A stretch of 64,000 nucleotides of DNA, from positions 4,945,501 through 5,009,500 of the forward strand of contig NZ_JBAJNS010000001.1 of assembly GCF_037911585.1 (NCBI RefSeq), given 5' to 3'. Source of the stretch: Streptomyces sp. GSL17-111. Lineage in GTDB: Bacteria; Actinomycetota; Actinomycetes; Streptomycetales; Streptomycetaceae. Position numbers and translations under genes: made by a program. Below are positions 8,154-16,165 of the stretch, in pieces. Numbering within the stretch: position 1 is the stretch's first letter; the number at the start of each line of letters is the position of its first letter. The notes beneath the pieces were generated by a model. The model was not told the DNA's origin, made no database searches, and saw nothing but the letters and a program-made list of their open reading frames with translations.

Positions 8154-8159
8154 CATACT
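8154..8159 (+). promoter_or_regulatory. -10-like hexamer, leaderless-type start of rluD
   Basis: CATACT lies 7 nt before the rluD GTG at 8167, with no Shine-Dalgarno between. Confidence 0.4.
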
Positions 8160-8166
8160 CGACCGG

Positions 8167-9114
8167 GTGAGTACCCCACCATCCCCCGACGTCCGTACGC
8201 TGCCCGTGCCCGACGGTCTGGAGGGCGAGCGTCTCGACGCCGCCCTCGCCCGCATGTTCGGCTTCTCCCGCACCAAGGCCGCCGAGCTCGCGGCGGACGG
8301 CAAGGTCCGGGTCGACGGGGCGGAGGCCGGGAAGTCCGACCGCGTCCAGGGCGGGGCCTGGCTGGAGGTCGAGATGCCCGCCCCGCCCGCGCCGGTCCGG
8401 GTGGTGGCCGAGCCGGTCGAGGGGATGGAGATCGTGCACGACGACGACGACCTCGTCGTCGTCATGAAGCCGGTCGGGGTCGCCGCGCACCCCAGCCCCG
8501 GCTGGAGCGGGCCCACGGTCATCGGCGGCCTGGCCGCCGCCGGATACACGGTCGCCACCTCCGGGGCCGCCGAACGCCAGGGCATCGTGCACCGGCTGGA
8601 CGTCGGCACCTCCGGGCTCATGGTCGTCGCCAAGTCGGAGCGCGCCTACAGCCTGCTCAAGCAGCAGTTCCGGGAGCGCACCGTCGACAAGCGCTACCAC
8701 GCGCTCGTGCAGGGGCACCCCGACCCGCTCAGCGGCACCATCGACGCGCCGATCGGGCGCCACCCGCAGCACGACTACAAGTGGGCCGTCGTCGCGGACG
8801 GCAAGCCGTCGGTGACCCACTACGACCTCATCGAGGCCTTCCGCTCCGCCAGCCTCCTGGACATCAAGCTGGAGACGGGCCGGACCCACCAGATCCGGGT
8901 GCACATGGCGGCCCACCGGCACCCGTGCGCCGGGGACCTCACCTACGGCGCCGACCCGACGCTGGCGCGGCGGCTGGGGCTCTCCCGCCAGTGGCTGCAC
9001 GCCGTGCGCCTCGGCTTCGAGCACCCGGCCGACGGCAGCTGGGTGGAGTTCGCGAGTACCTACCCGGCCGATCTGCGCGCCGCCCTCGACCGCGTCCGGG
9101 CGGACAGCGCCTAA
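8167..9114 (+). CDS. rluD: Pseudouridine synthase, RluA/RluD family
   Basis: Isomerises uridine to pseudouridine in 23S rRNA; the RluD type modifies helix 69. The GTG at 8167 (VSTPPSPDVRTLPVPDGLEGERL) was preferred over an upstream ATG at 8083 because family similarity starts here and a -10-like hexamer precedes it. The protein is 315 residues. An N-terminal S4 RNA-binding domain covers about residues 15-75 (LDAALARMFGFSRTKAAEL). The catalytic domain follows, with HRLDVGTSG containing the catalytic Asp145 and LETGRTHQIRVH near the C-terminus. The exact rRNA target cannot be decided from sequence. Confidence 0.93.
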   Translation: MSTPPSPDVRTLPVPDGLEGERLDAALARMFGFSRTKAAELAADGKVRVDGAEAGKSDRVQGGAWLEVEMPAPPAPVRVVAEPVEGMEIVHDDDDLVVVMKPVGVAAHPSPGWSGPTVIGGLAAAGYTVATSGAAERQGIVHRLDVGTSGLMVVAKSERAYSLLKQQFRERTVDKRYHALVQGHPDPLSGTIDAPIGRHPQHDYKWAVVADGKPSVTHYDLIEAFRSASLLDIKLETGRTHQIRVHMAAHRHPCAGDLTYGADPTLARRLGLSRQWLHAVRLGFEHPADGSWVEFASTYPADLRAALDRVRADSA

Positions 9115-9122
9115 CCGGGACG

Positions 9123-9143
9123 CGGGCCGGGGGCGCCGGCCCG
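9123..9143. terminator. Possible terminator between convergent rluD and mscS
   Basis: An 8-bp GC-only stem (9123-9130 with 9136-9143) with a 5-nt loop lies 8 bp after the rluD stop. It is short for Streptomyces, hence modest confidence. Confidence 0.45.
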
Positions 9144-9172
9144 GCCCGGCCCGCCCCCCGGCCGCCGTCGTG

Positions 9173-10234
9173 TCAGCCCTTCCGGTCGAGCACGGGCCCC
9201 GGCTCTTCGGACTCCCGGCTGGTGCGGACGCGGGGCAGCGCGTAGGGGTGCTCGTCCCGCAGCCAGGCCAGCAGCTGTTCGCGGACCTCGCAGCGCAGCG
9301 TCCAGACGTCGTCGGCGGTGCGGGCCGACATCGCCGCCCGGACCTCGATCGTCGACGGCGTGGTGTCCGTCACGACCAGGCTCCAGCTCCGCCCGTCCCA
9401 GGCGTCGCTGGCCCGGACGACCTTCTCCGTCTGGGCGCGGAGCTCGGTGACCGGCGTCGTGTGGTCCAGTTGCAGGTAGACCGTGCCGATCACCTGCGAT
9501 CCACCGCGCGACCAGTTCTCGAAGGGCTTGTTCGTGAAGTAGGACACCGGCATGGTGATCCGCCGCTCGTCCCAGGTGAGCAGCACGAGGTACGAGATGG
9601 TGATCTCGTCCACGACGCCGTACTCGCCGTCGACCACCACGGTGTCCCCGATGCGGACCATGTCGCCGAACGCGATCGACAGCCCGGCGAACAGGTTGCT
9701 CAGGGTCGACTGGGCGGCGATACCGGCCACGATGCCGAGCACACCGGCGGAGGCCAGCATCGACGTGCCGATGGTCTTCATACCGTCGAACTGCAGCAGT
9801 ATCGCCGCGCCCGCGATGACGATGACGACGGCCGTCACCAGCCGCTGGATCAGCGTCAGCTGGGTGCGCACCCGGCGCGCCCGCGCCGGGTCGTGGGCCA
9901 CGCCCGCGTAGCGGGTGGACGCCGTCTCCATGGCCGCCGCCGCGACGCGCAGGGCCAGCCAGGCGGAGGCGGCGATCATGATGATCGTCAGCCACAGCTC
10001 CACGGTCTGCCGCCGGTCGACGGCCAGGTGCGTGCTCTCGAAGAAGCCGCGCACCAGCGCCACGAACAGCACCGCCGCGAGCGGCGAGCGTCCCTGGCGC
10101 AGCAGGCCCCACATGGGGGTCTCCGGGTGCCGTGCGTCGATGCGCACGAGCAGCCGGTCCACGGCCCAGGCGACCACCCAGGCCACGACGATCGCGCCGC
10201 CGAACACGATGACCGGTCGCAGCACGTTCTCCAT
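9173..10234 (-). CDS. MscS-family mechanosensitive ion channel
   Basis: Tension-gated membrane channel that protects against hypo-osmotic shock. The ATG at 10234 (MENVLRPVIVFGGAIVV) has a good RBS (aaggag) and gives 353 residues. Four hydrophobic helices are visible. The pore-lining segment reads ASAGVLGIVAGIAAQSTLSNLFAG, typical of MscS TM3. The beta domain follows with FGDMVRIGDTVVVDGEYG. The cytoplasmic alpha/beta part extends to the C-terminus. It is divergent from the dienelactone-hydrolase-like gene, so 10235-10346 should contain both promoters. Confidence 0.92.
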   Translation of the reverse strand: MENVLRPVIVFGGAIVVAWVVAWAVDRLLVRIDARHPETPMWGLLRQGRSPLAAVLFVALVRGFFESTHLAVDRRQTVELWLTIIMIAASAWLALRVAAAAMETASTRYAGVAHDPARARRVRTQLTLIQRLVTAVVIVIAGAAILLQFDGMKTIGTSMLASAGVLGIVAGIAAQSTLSNLFAGLSIAFGDMVRIGDTVVVDGEYGVVDEITISYLVLLTWDERRITMPVSYFTNKPFENWSRGGSQVIGTVYLQLDHTTPVTELRAQTEKVVRASDAWDGRSWSLVVTDTTPSTIEVRAAMSARTADDVWTLRCEVREQLLAWLRDEHPYALPRVRTSRESEEPGPVLDRKG

Positions 10235-10346
10235 GAGGTCTCTACTCCTTGCAGGCGATGGGCTCATCAGACCGTACCTGGCACGATGTGGACGTCCGCC
10301 CCGGGTCCGCAGGGGCGAGCGCGGAGAGACGGAAGGACGTGACGCA

Positions 10347-10931
10347 GTGGCCACCGTGGTGCTGTTCCACTCGGTGTACGGACGCAGGCCCGCCGTGGAG
10401 GCCGCGGCCGAACGGCTGCGGGCGGCCGGGCACGAGGTCCACACCCCCGACCTGTACGACGGCCGGACCGCCCGGACCCTCGACGAGGGCCGGGCCGTGC
10501 AGGAGGAGATCGGGTGGGACGAGCTGCTGCGCCGCGCGGTCGCCGCCGCCGCACCGCTGTCGGAGAAGGGGCTGGTGTACGCCGGATTCTCCCTCGGCGC
10601 CGCGTTCGCCCAGAGCCTGGCGCTCGCCGACGAGCACGCCCGCGCCCTGCTGCTCCTGCACGGCACCTACGACGTGGCCGAGGACGCCTCGGCCGACGGT
10701 CTGCCCGTGCAGCTGCACGTCGCCGACCCCGATCCGTTCGAGCCCGGTGACTGGCTGAACACCTGGTACCTGCACATGGGCCGGACCGGCGCGGACGTCG
10801 AGGTCTTCCGCCACCCCGGCGCGGGCCACCTCTACACCGACCCCGACCTCCCGGACCACGACGCCGAGGCCGCCGAGCGCACCTGGCGGCTCGCCCTCGC
10901 CTTCCTGGCGGAGGTCGACGCCGGCGGCTGA
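10347..10931 (+). CDS. Dienelactone hydrolase family alpha/beta hydrolase
   Basis: Start GTG at 10347 with RBS ggaaggacg about 8 nt upstream; 194 residues. The fold begins with VATVVLFHSVYG. The nucleophile elbow is AGFSLGAAF with Ser82, where classical dienelactone hydrolases carry Cys. The acid is probably in HVADPDPFEP and the catalytic His is in HPGAGHLYTDPDLPD. The GHLYTD motif is typical of the DLH group in actinobacteria. The substrate is unknown. It is transcribed away from mscS and runs convergently into the GNAT gene. Confidence 0.85.
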   Translation: MATVVLFHSVYGRRPAVEAAAERLRAAGHEVHTPDLYDGRTARTLDEGRAVQEEIGWDELLRRAVAAAAPLSEKGLVYAGFSLGAAFAQSLALADEHARALLLLHGTYDVAEDASADGLPVQLHVADPDPFEPGDWLNTWYLHMGRTGADVEVFRHPGAGHLYTDPDLPDHDAEAAERTWRLALAFLAEVDAGG

Positions 10932-10975
10932 ACGGCCGCCGTGCGGCGCGTCTCGGGCGGCCCGCTGACCCGGGC

Positions 10976-11509
10976 TCAGGAGTACGGCGCCGGGGAGGGC
11001 CTGCGCAGCTCCATGATGTGGCCGGTGGCGGGGTAGGCCTCGTTGCCCACGAGCCGGCCCTCCTTCGTCTCGGTGATGACGAAGCCTTCGCGGAGGTAGA
11101 GGGCCAGGGCCCGCTCGTTCCCCGCCAGCACCGTCGTCTCCACGCGGGGGCCGCCGTGGGCCACGGCGTGGCGCAGCAGCGCGGTCCCCGCCCCCTCGCC
11201 GTAGCGGGACGGGTCGACGTACAGCCAGGTGACCTCGTCGTCGGCGAGGGCGACGAAGCCGACGACCGCCCCGCCGTCCCCGGCCGCGGGGTCCTCGGCC
11301 CCTTCGGCCACCCAGACCCTGTCGTCGAAGAGCCCTTCGCTCTCGTAGGTGTCGGCGAGCGACAGGAACGCCTCGATCCCGACCGAGTCGCGCAGCTCGT
11401 CCAGCCGCGCCGCGTCGTGAATGCGCGAGACGGCCGCCCAGTCGCCCGACCGGTAGGGGCGCACGCGCCAGTCCGGACCACTGTGCTGGTTCCCGGTGTT
11501 CGAGGTCAT
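10976..11509 (-). CDS. GNAT family N-acetyltransferase
   Basis: A 177-residue single-domain acetyltransferase. The N-terminal RVRPYRSGDWAAVSRIH starts beta1/alpha1. The acetyl-CoA binding loop is VDPSRYGEGAGTALLRHAV, a variant of the Q/RxxGxG/A motif. The C-terminal part contains ETTVLAGNERALALYLREGF, the usual beta5-alpha4 signature. The acceptor substrate cannot be told. A CAGGCT hexamer (minus strand, 11516-11521) lies 6 nt before the ATG, so the mRNA may be leaderless. A 7-bp inverted repeat with a long loop (10934-10962) lies between it and the preceding gene and is too weak to call a terminator. Confidence 0.88.
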   Translation of the reverse strand: MTSNTGNQHSGPDWRVRPYRSGDWAAVSRIHDAARLDELRDSVGIEAFLSLADTYESEGLFDDRVWVAEGAEDPAAGDGGAVVGFVALADDEVTWLYVDPSRYGEGAGTALLRHAVAHGGPRVETTVLAGNERALALYLREGFVITETKEGRLVGNEAYPATGHIMELRRPSPAPYS

Positions 11510-11687
11510 CGCCGTAGCCTGGCCCCGCGCCTCCTTCGGCGCAACGCGTTTTCGGGTCGCCCGGGGTTCTGACCGCGACGCCGGGGCCGGACGGGCCCGC
11601 CGACCGGGCCGTTCAGCCCTGGCGGACGGTCCCGGGCGGGGTCAGGATGAAGAGGTCAGTCCGTCGCCGGGCCGTGAGAGGTGCGCC

Positions 11688-12143
11688 GTGGTCAGCACTG
11701 TCACCCATCCCTTCCGTCTGTTGCCGCCGCGCGGCCGCGAGCGGCTGCTCGCCCTGGGCCGGCCGGTGCGGTTCCCGGCCGGGACGCGCATCTTCCGGGA
11801 GGGGCGCCACGCCGACCGCTTCTGGGTCATCCGCAGCGGTACGGTCACCCTCGACCTGCACGTGGCCGGACGCCGTCCCGCGCACATCGAGACGCTCCAC
11901 CCCGGCGACCTGCTCGGCTGGTCGTGGATGGTGCCGCCGTACACCTGGCGGCTGGGTGCCCAGGCCGCCGGGGACGTCAGCGCGCTGGAGTTCGACGCGG
12001 CGGCGGTCCGGGGTGTGTGCGACGACGACCCTGAGCTGGGCCGGGCCCTTGCCGTACAGGTCGCCGAGATCATCGGGCGGCGTCTCCAGCGGACGCGCAC
12101 CCGGCTCCTGGACCTGTACGCCCCCTACGGCAGCGGGCCCTGA
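11688..12143 (+). CDS. Cyclic nucleotide-binding domain protein (no HTH)
   Basis: The GTG at 11688 has RBS gagagg 6 nt upstream; 151 residues. The protein is essentially one CAP_ED/cNMP-binding beta-barrel: FPAGTRIFREGRHADRFWVIRSGTV split over the first strands, then the HPGDLLGWSWMVPPY segment where a phosphate-binding cassette would lie. The canonical cassette Arg-Ala-Ala is not obvious. It ends with a helix (EIIGRRLQRTRTRLLDLYAPYG) and lacks the helix-turn-helix of Crp/Fnr regulators. It may be a ligand or redox sensor acting through a partner. The next gene, on the opposite strand, encodes a CBS-BON protein; such genes often group in actinobacterial stress loci. Confidence 0.85.
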   Translation: MVSTVTHPFRLLPPRGRERLLALGRPVRFPAGTRIFREGRHADRFWVIRSGTVTLDLHVAGRRPAHIETLHPGDLLGWSWMVPPYTWRLGAQAAGDVSALEFDAAAVRGVCDDDPELGRALAVQVAEIIGRRLQRTRTRLLDLYAPYGSGP

Positions 12144-12189
12144 CCCCGGGCTCGCCGTCCGTTTGGACCGCCTCGACCGCCTCGTCCGG

Positions 12190-12840
12190 TCAGGCCGCCG
12201 AGCCGTCGGGTTCGAACCGCACGTCGACCACCCCCTCGACCGCCCGGGCCAGGCGGGCGACCACCGGGACGAGCGCGGCGTCCGGGACGTGCCCGGTGAA
12301 GGTCACGACGCCCTCGCGCACCCGCACCTCCAGACCCGCGTCGCGGTGCGGGAAGAGCGGGGCGACGACGTGCTCGCGCACCTCCCGCGCCAGCTCCTCG
12401 TCCGGCCGCAGGAAGACCTTCAGCAGGTCGCCCCGGCTGACGAGGCCGGCGAGCCGGCCCTCGGTGTCCACCACGGGAAGCCGTTTGACGCCGCGCCGCG
12501 CCATCGCCCGCGCGGCGTGGGCGAGCGTGGCGTCCGCCCGGACCGAGATCGCGGGGGCCGTCATGAGGTCCCGGGCCACCAGGCCGCCCGCCTTCGCCAG
12601 CTCGTCGAGCCGCCCCTCGGTCCCGGACAGGGACGGACCCTCCGCCCGGTACTCCTCCTTGGGCAGCAGGTCGGCCTCGGAGACCACGCCGACCACCCGG
12701 CCGTCGCCCTCCAGCACGGGCAGGGCGCTGACGTTCCACTCCTCCATCGTCCGCACGATCTCCTTGAAGGGGGCGTCCGGGCTCACGGCTACCACGGTGT
12801 GGGTCATCACGTCGCTGACGATGTGCGGTGAGCTGCTCAT
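12190..12840 (-). CDS. CBS-pair and BON domain protein
   Basis: The ATG at 12840 (MSSSPHIVSDVMTHTVVAV) has the RBS ggaggag right upstream and was preferred over the ATG 36 nt earlier. The 216-residue protein has two CBS domains (about 8-60 and 88-145), each beginning with a VxDVM/ARDLM-type motif and containing LPVLEGDGRVVGVVSEADL or LPVVDTEGRLAGLVSRGDL. A C-terminal BON domain (about 155-212) follows, including VREGVVTFTGHVPD. CBS pairs bind adenine nucleotides and BON domains may bind phospholipid. Such proteins are common in actinobacterial dormancy and stress loci. The partner is unknown. Confidence 0.92.
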   Translation of the reverse strand: MSSSPHIVSDVMTHTVVAVSPDAPFKEIVRTMEEWNVSALPVLEGDGRVVGVVSEADLLPKEEYRAEGPSLSGTEGRLDELAKAGGLVARDLMTAPAISVRADATLAHAARAMARRGVKRLPVVDTEGRLAGLVSRGDLLKVFLRPDEELAREVREHVVAPLFPHRDAGLEVRVREGVVTFTGHVPDAALVPVVARLARAVEGVVDVRFEPDGSAA

Positions 12841-12971
12841 GGCTCCTCCAGGCGGCGTCGGGCCTCTCGCTTCCATGGTCCGCCGTATCCCGGCCCTCCG
12901 CTCGGGCTGGTCCCCCTCGGCGCGCGGTTGTGGGCCGGTGCGGCAGCGGCGAAGGTGGAGGGGTGCGCAGC

Positions 12972-13724
12972 GTGGAGGTCCCGGAGGTGCTGCGGGGCGT
13001 GCGAGCGGTCGTCCTCGACACCGACGGGGTGCTCGTCGACTCGGCCGGCCTGCACGCCGCCGCCTGGCGGCAGGCGCTCGACCCGTGCCTCACGGCGGCC
13101 GGCCAGCCCCCGTTCGACGCGGACGTCGAGTACCGGCGGTGGGTCGACGGCCGGTCGCGGCTGGACGGAGCCGCCGCCGCGCTGACGGGCCGGGGGCTGC
13201 GGCTGCCCCTCGGCGATGTCCGGGAGCCGCCCGGTTGCGGCAGCGTGCACGCCGTCGCCGCCGCCAAGGAGGCGGCGTTCGTCCGCGCGGCGGCGGCGGG
13301 GGTAACGGCCTGGCCCGGCAGTCTGCGGCTGCTGCGCGTCCTCGCCGGGGCCCGGGTGCCGTGCGCCGCCGTGTCCGCGTCCCGGCACGCCTCGGAGCTG
13401 CTGGAGCGCGCCGGGTTGCGGCCCTGGCTCGCGGAGCTGGTCGACGGGGCGGAGGCGGCCCGGCTCGGCCTGCCCGGCAAACCCGACCCCGCCCTCTTCG
13501 CGGAGGCCGCGCGCAGGCTCGGCGTACCCGCCGCCGACTGCGCCGTCGTCGAGGACGCGCGGGCCGGTGTCGAGGCGGGCCGGCGGGGCGGGTTCGGCGT
13601 GGTGGTCGGCGTGGACCGGTCCGCGAGCCCCGCCGGCGCCGCCGCCCTGCGCGCCCACGGGGCCGACGTCGTCGTCACCGATCTCGGGGAACTGGCCGCC
13701 GAGCCGGGGGAGGAACCACCATGA
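12972..13724 (+). CDS. HAD hydrolase, beta-phosphoglucomutase-like
   Basis: HAD-superfamily phosphomutase/phosphatase of the beta-PGM group. Motif I is VLDTDGVLVDS, a DxDG variant. Motif II Ser lies in AAVSASRHA, and motif III Lys and acid in GLPGKPDPALF and AVVEDARAGVEAG. The 250-residue length is normal. The GTG at 12972 was chosen because it lies about 10 nt after ggagg; a GTG at 12963 is too close to it. The stop overlaps the ATG of the GH65 gene (ATGA), so the two are translationally coupled. Co-occurrence suggests conversion of beta-glucose-1-phosphate, released by the GH65 enzyme, into glucose-6-phosphate. Confidence 0.88.
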   Translation: MEVPEVLRGVRAVVLDTDGVLVDSAGLHAAAWRQALDPCLTAAGQPPFDADVEYRRWVDGRSRLDGAAAALTGRGLRLPLGDVREPPGCGSVHAVAAAKEAAFVRAAAAGVTAWPGSLRLLRVLAGARVPCAAVSASRHASELLERAGLRPWLAELVDGAEAARLGLPGKPDPALFAEAARRLGVPAADCAVVEDARAGVEAGRRGGFGVVVGVDRSASPAGAAALRAHGADVVVTDLGELAAEPGEEPP

Positions 13725-16162
13725 CGGACCAGCCCCCGGTCGGCCCGGACCCCGACGAGCACACCTGGCGATGGGAGTACGACGGGTACGACCCGGCGCG
13801 GGAGCGGCTGCGGGAGGCGTTGTGCACGCTGGGCAACGGCTACTTCGCCACCCGGGGCGCCGCGCCCGAGTGCGCCGCCGACGCCGTGCACTACCCGGGC
13901 ACCTACCACGCGGGCTGCTACAACCGGCTCACCTCGCGGGTCGCCGGGCGGACCGTCGAGAACGAGGACATGGTCAACCTGCCGAACTGGCTCCCCCTGC
14001 GGTTCCGGATCCGTTCCCGGGACACCGGGGAGCCCGGGCCGTGGCTCGGCCCGGACACGGAGCACGTGCTCGACCACCGGCTCGTCCTCGACCTCGCGGG
14101 CGGCGTCCTCACCCGGTGGACGCGGTGGCGCGACGCCGGAAGCCGGGTGCTGTCCGTGCGCCAGGAGCGGCTCGTGCACATGGGCGACCCCCACCTGGCC
14201 GCCCTGCGCACCGAGTTCACCGCCGAGAACTGGACGGGCACGCTGGAGGTCCGGGCCGCCCTCGACGGGGACGTGCGCAACGAGGGGGTGGCCCGCTACC
14301 GGGCGCTGAACGGCGACCACCTGACCGGGTGGCGCACCGGGGAGGCACCGCAGGACGTCCTCTGGCTGGCGTGCCGGACCCGCAGCTCGGCCGTCGACGT
14401 CGCGCTCGCGACCCGCTGCCGGTCCACCGGTCCCGGCGTTCCGGCCGTGGCGGCCGAGCGCGCGGAGCGGTCCGTCACCCACCGGCTGCTCGTGCCGCTC
14501 CGCGCGGGCGGCCCGGCGGTGACCGTCGACAAGACCGTCGCCCTGCACACGTCGCAGGACGCCGCCATCAGCGATCCGGTGGACGCGGCCGTGCACGACG
14601 TCACGGCCGCCCCCGGCTTCGCCGTCCTCCGCGCCGGCCACCGGGCCGCCTGGCGGCGGCTGTGGCGCCGGGGTGAGCTGAAGGTCCCCGGCGAGCCGGG
14701 ACGGCTGCTGCGCCTGCACCTGTTCCACGTCCTGCAGACCCTCTCCCCGCACACCGCCGAACTCGACGTGGGCGTCCCCGCGCGCGGCCTGCACGGTGAG
14801 GCGTACCGGGGGCACGTCTTCTGGGACGAGCTGTTCGTCCTGCCCTATCTCAACCTGCACTTCCCGGAGGTCTCCCGCGCCCTCCTCGGCTACCGGCACC
14901 GGCGGCTGGGACGCGCGGTGCAGGACGCCGCCGCGGCCGGCCACCGCGGTGCCATGTACCCGTGGCAGAGCGGCAGCGACGGGCGGGAGGAGACCCAGGT
15001 CCTGCACCTCAACCCGCGCTCGGGCCGCTGGCTCCCCGACCACTCCCGGCTGCAGCACCACGTCGGCTGCGCCGTGGCCTACAACGTGTGGACCTACGCC
15101 CGCACCACCGGCGACACCGAGTTCCTGCACGGACCGGGCGCGGAGATGCTGCTGCAGATCGCCCGCTTCTGGGGGGACCTCGCCACCTGGGACGCCGACC
15201 TGGGCCGCTACCGCATCCGCGGGGTCGTCGGACCCGACGAGTACCACGACGCCTACCCCGGTGCCGAGCGCCCCGGCATCGACGACAACGCCTACACCAA
15301 CGTCACCGCCGCGTGGGTGCTCGGCCGGGCGCTGGACGTCCTGGGCGACCTGCCCGCGCCGCGCCGGGCGGAACTGACCGAGCACCTCGGTCTGACGGCC
15401 GCCGAGACCGACCGCTGGCGGGAGGTCGGCCGCATGCTCCACGTACCGTGGCACCACGGCGTGATCAGCCAGTTCCAGGGCTACGGCGACCTGGCCGAAC
15501 TCGACTGGGAGGCCTACCGCCGCCGCTACGGCACCATCCGCCGCCTGGACCGCATCCTGGAGGCGGAGGGGGACAGCGTCAACCGCTACCAGGCCTCCAA
15601 GCAGGCCGACGTCCTGATGCTCGGTCACCTCTTCCCCGCCGCCCGGCTCGCCGACGTCCTCGGCTCGCTCGGACACCGCCTGGACCCGGACGTGTGGCGC
15701 ACGACGGTCGACTACTACCTGCGCCGCACCAGCCACGGTTCGACGCTCTCCAGCGTGGTGCACGCCTGGGTGCTGGCCCGCGCCCACCCGGCCGAGAGCT
15801 GGCGGTTCTGCCAGGAGGCCCTCGTGGGCGACGTGGCCGACGTCCAGGGCGGCACCACGCCGGAGGGCATCCACCTGGGCGCGATGGGCGGGACCCTGGA
15901 CCTGGTGCAGCGCGGGCTGACCGGGCTGGAGCCCGAGGGCGACATGCTGCGGCTCGACCCCGTGGCGCTCCCCGAACTGTCCCACTTCACGGTGACCCTG
16001 CGCCACCGGGGCCACTGGGGCGTCCGGCTGCGGCTCGACGGCGGCCGGCTCCACGTCGACGTGCCGCACTCCGCTCAGGCGCCGCTGCGCCTCGCGCTCG
16101 GCGACCACGTCGTCTCCGTCGCCCCGGGCACCCGCTTCACCGTCGAACTGCCCACGCCCTGA
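13721..16162 (+). CDS. GH65 disaccharide phosphorylase/hydrolase
   Basis: An 813-residue glycoside hydrolase family 65 protein (maltose, trehalose or kojibiose phosphorylase family). The N-terminal beta-sandwich covers about residues 1-270, beginning WRWEYDGYDPARERLREALCT with TLGNGYFATRGA. The (alpha/alpha)6 catalytic domain includes GEAYRGHVFWDELFVLPYL and the general acid Glu507 in VVGPDEYHD. The HGSTLSSVVHAW motif corresponds to the phosphate-binding loop of phosphorylases, so phosphorolysis is favoured over hydrolysis. A C-terminal beta domain closes the chain. The disaccharide cannot be assigned. It overlaps the upstream HAD gene by 4 nt and stops only 3 nt from the convergent kinase gene. 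Confidence 0.9.
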   Translation: MTDQPPVGPDPDEHTWRWEYDGYDPARERLREALCTLGNGYFATRGAAPECAADAVHYPGTYHAGCYNRLTSRVAGRTVENEDMVNLPNWLPLRFRIRSRDTGEPGPWLGPDTEHVLDHRLVLDLAGGVLTRWTRWRDAGSRVLSVRQERLVHMGDPHLAALRTEFTAENWTGTLEVRAALDGDVRNEGVARYRALNGDHLTGWRTGEAPQDVLWLACRTRSSAVDVALATRCRSTGPGVPAVAAERAERSVTHRLLVPLRAGGPAVTVDKTVALHTSQDAAISDPVDAAVHDVTAAPGFAVLRAGHRAAWRRLWRRGELKVPGEPGRLLRLHLFHVLQTLSPHTAELDVGVPARGLHGEAYRGHVFWDELFVLPYLNLHFPEVSRALLGYRHRRLGRAVQDAAAAGHRGAMYPWQSGSDGREETQVLHLNPRSGRWLPDHSRLQHHVGCAVAYNVWTYARTTGDTEFLHGPGAEMLLQIARFWGDLATWDADLGRYRIRGVVGPDEYHDAYPGAERPGIDDNAYTNVTAAWVLGRALDVLGDLPAPRRAELTEHLGLTAAETDRWREVGRMLHVPWHHGVISQFQGYGDLAELDWEAYRRRYGTIRRLDRILEAEGDSVNRYQASKQADVLMLGHLFPAARLADVLGSLGHRLDPDVWRTTVDYYLRRTSHGSTLSSVVHAWVLARAHPAESWRFCQEALVGDVADVQGGTTPEGIHLGAMGGTLDLVQRGLTGLEPEGDMLRLDPVALPELSHFTVTLRHRGHWGVRLRLDGGRLHVDVPHSAQAPLRLALGDHVVSVAPGTRFTVELPTP

Positions 16163-16165
16163 ACG

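Noticed and set aside
8083..8166. N-terminal extension of RluD from ATG 8083
   Set aside because: Residues are not family-like, and a -10-like hexamer plus conserved start point to GTG 8167.
12125..16108. 1327-residue minus-strand frame across the GH65 and HAD genes
   Set aside because: Composition is typical of the complement of GC-rich coding DNA. It has no start signal and contradicts the well-supported plus-strand genes.
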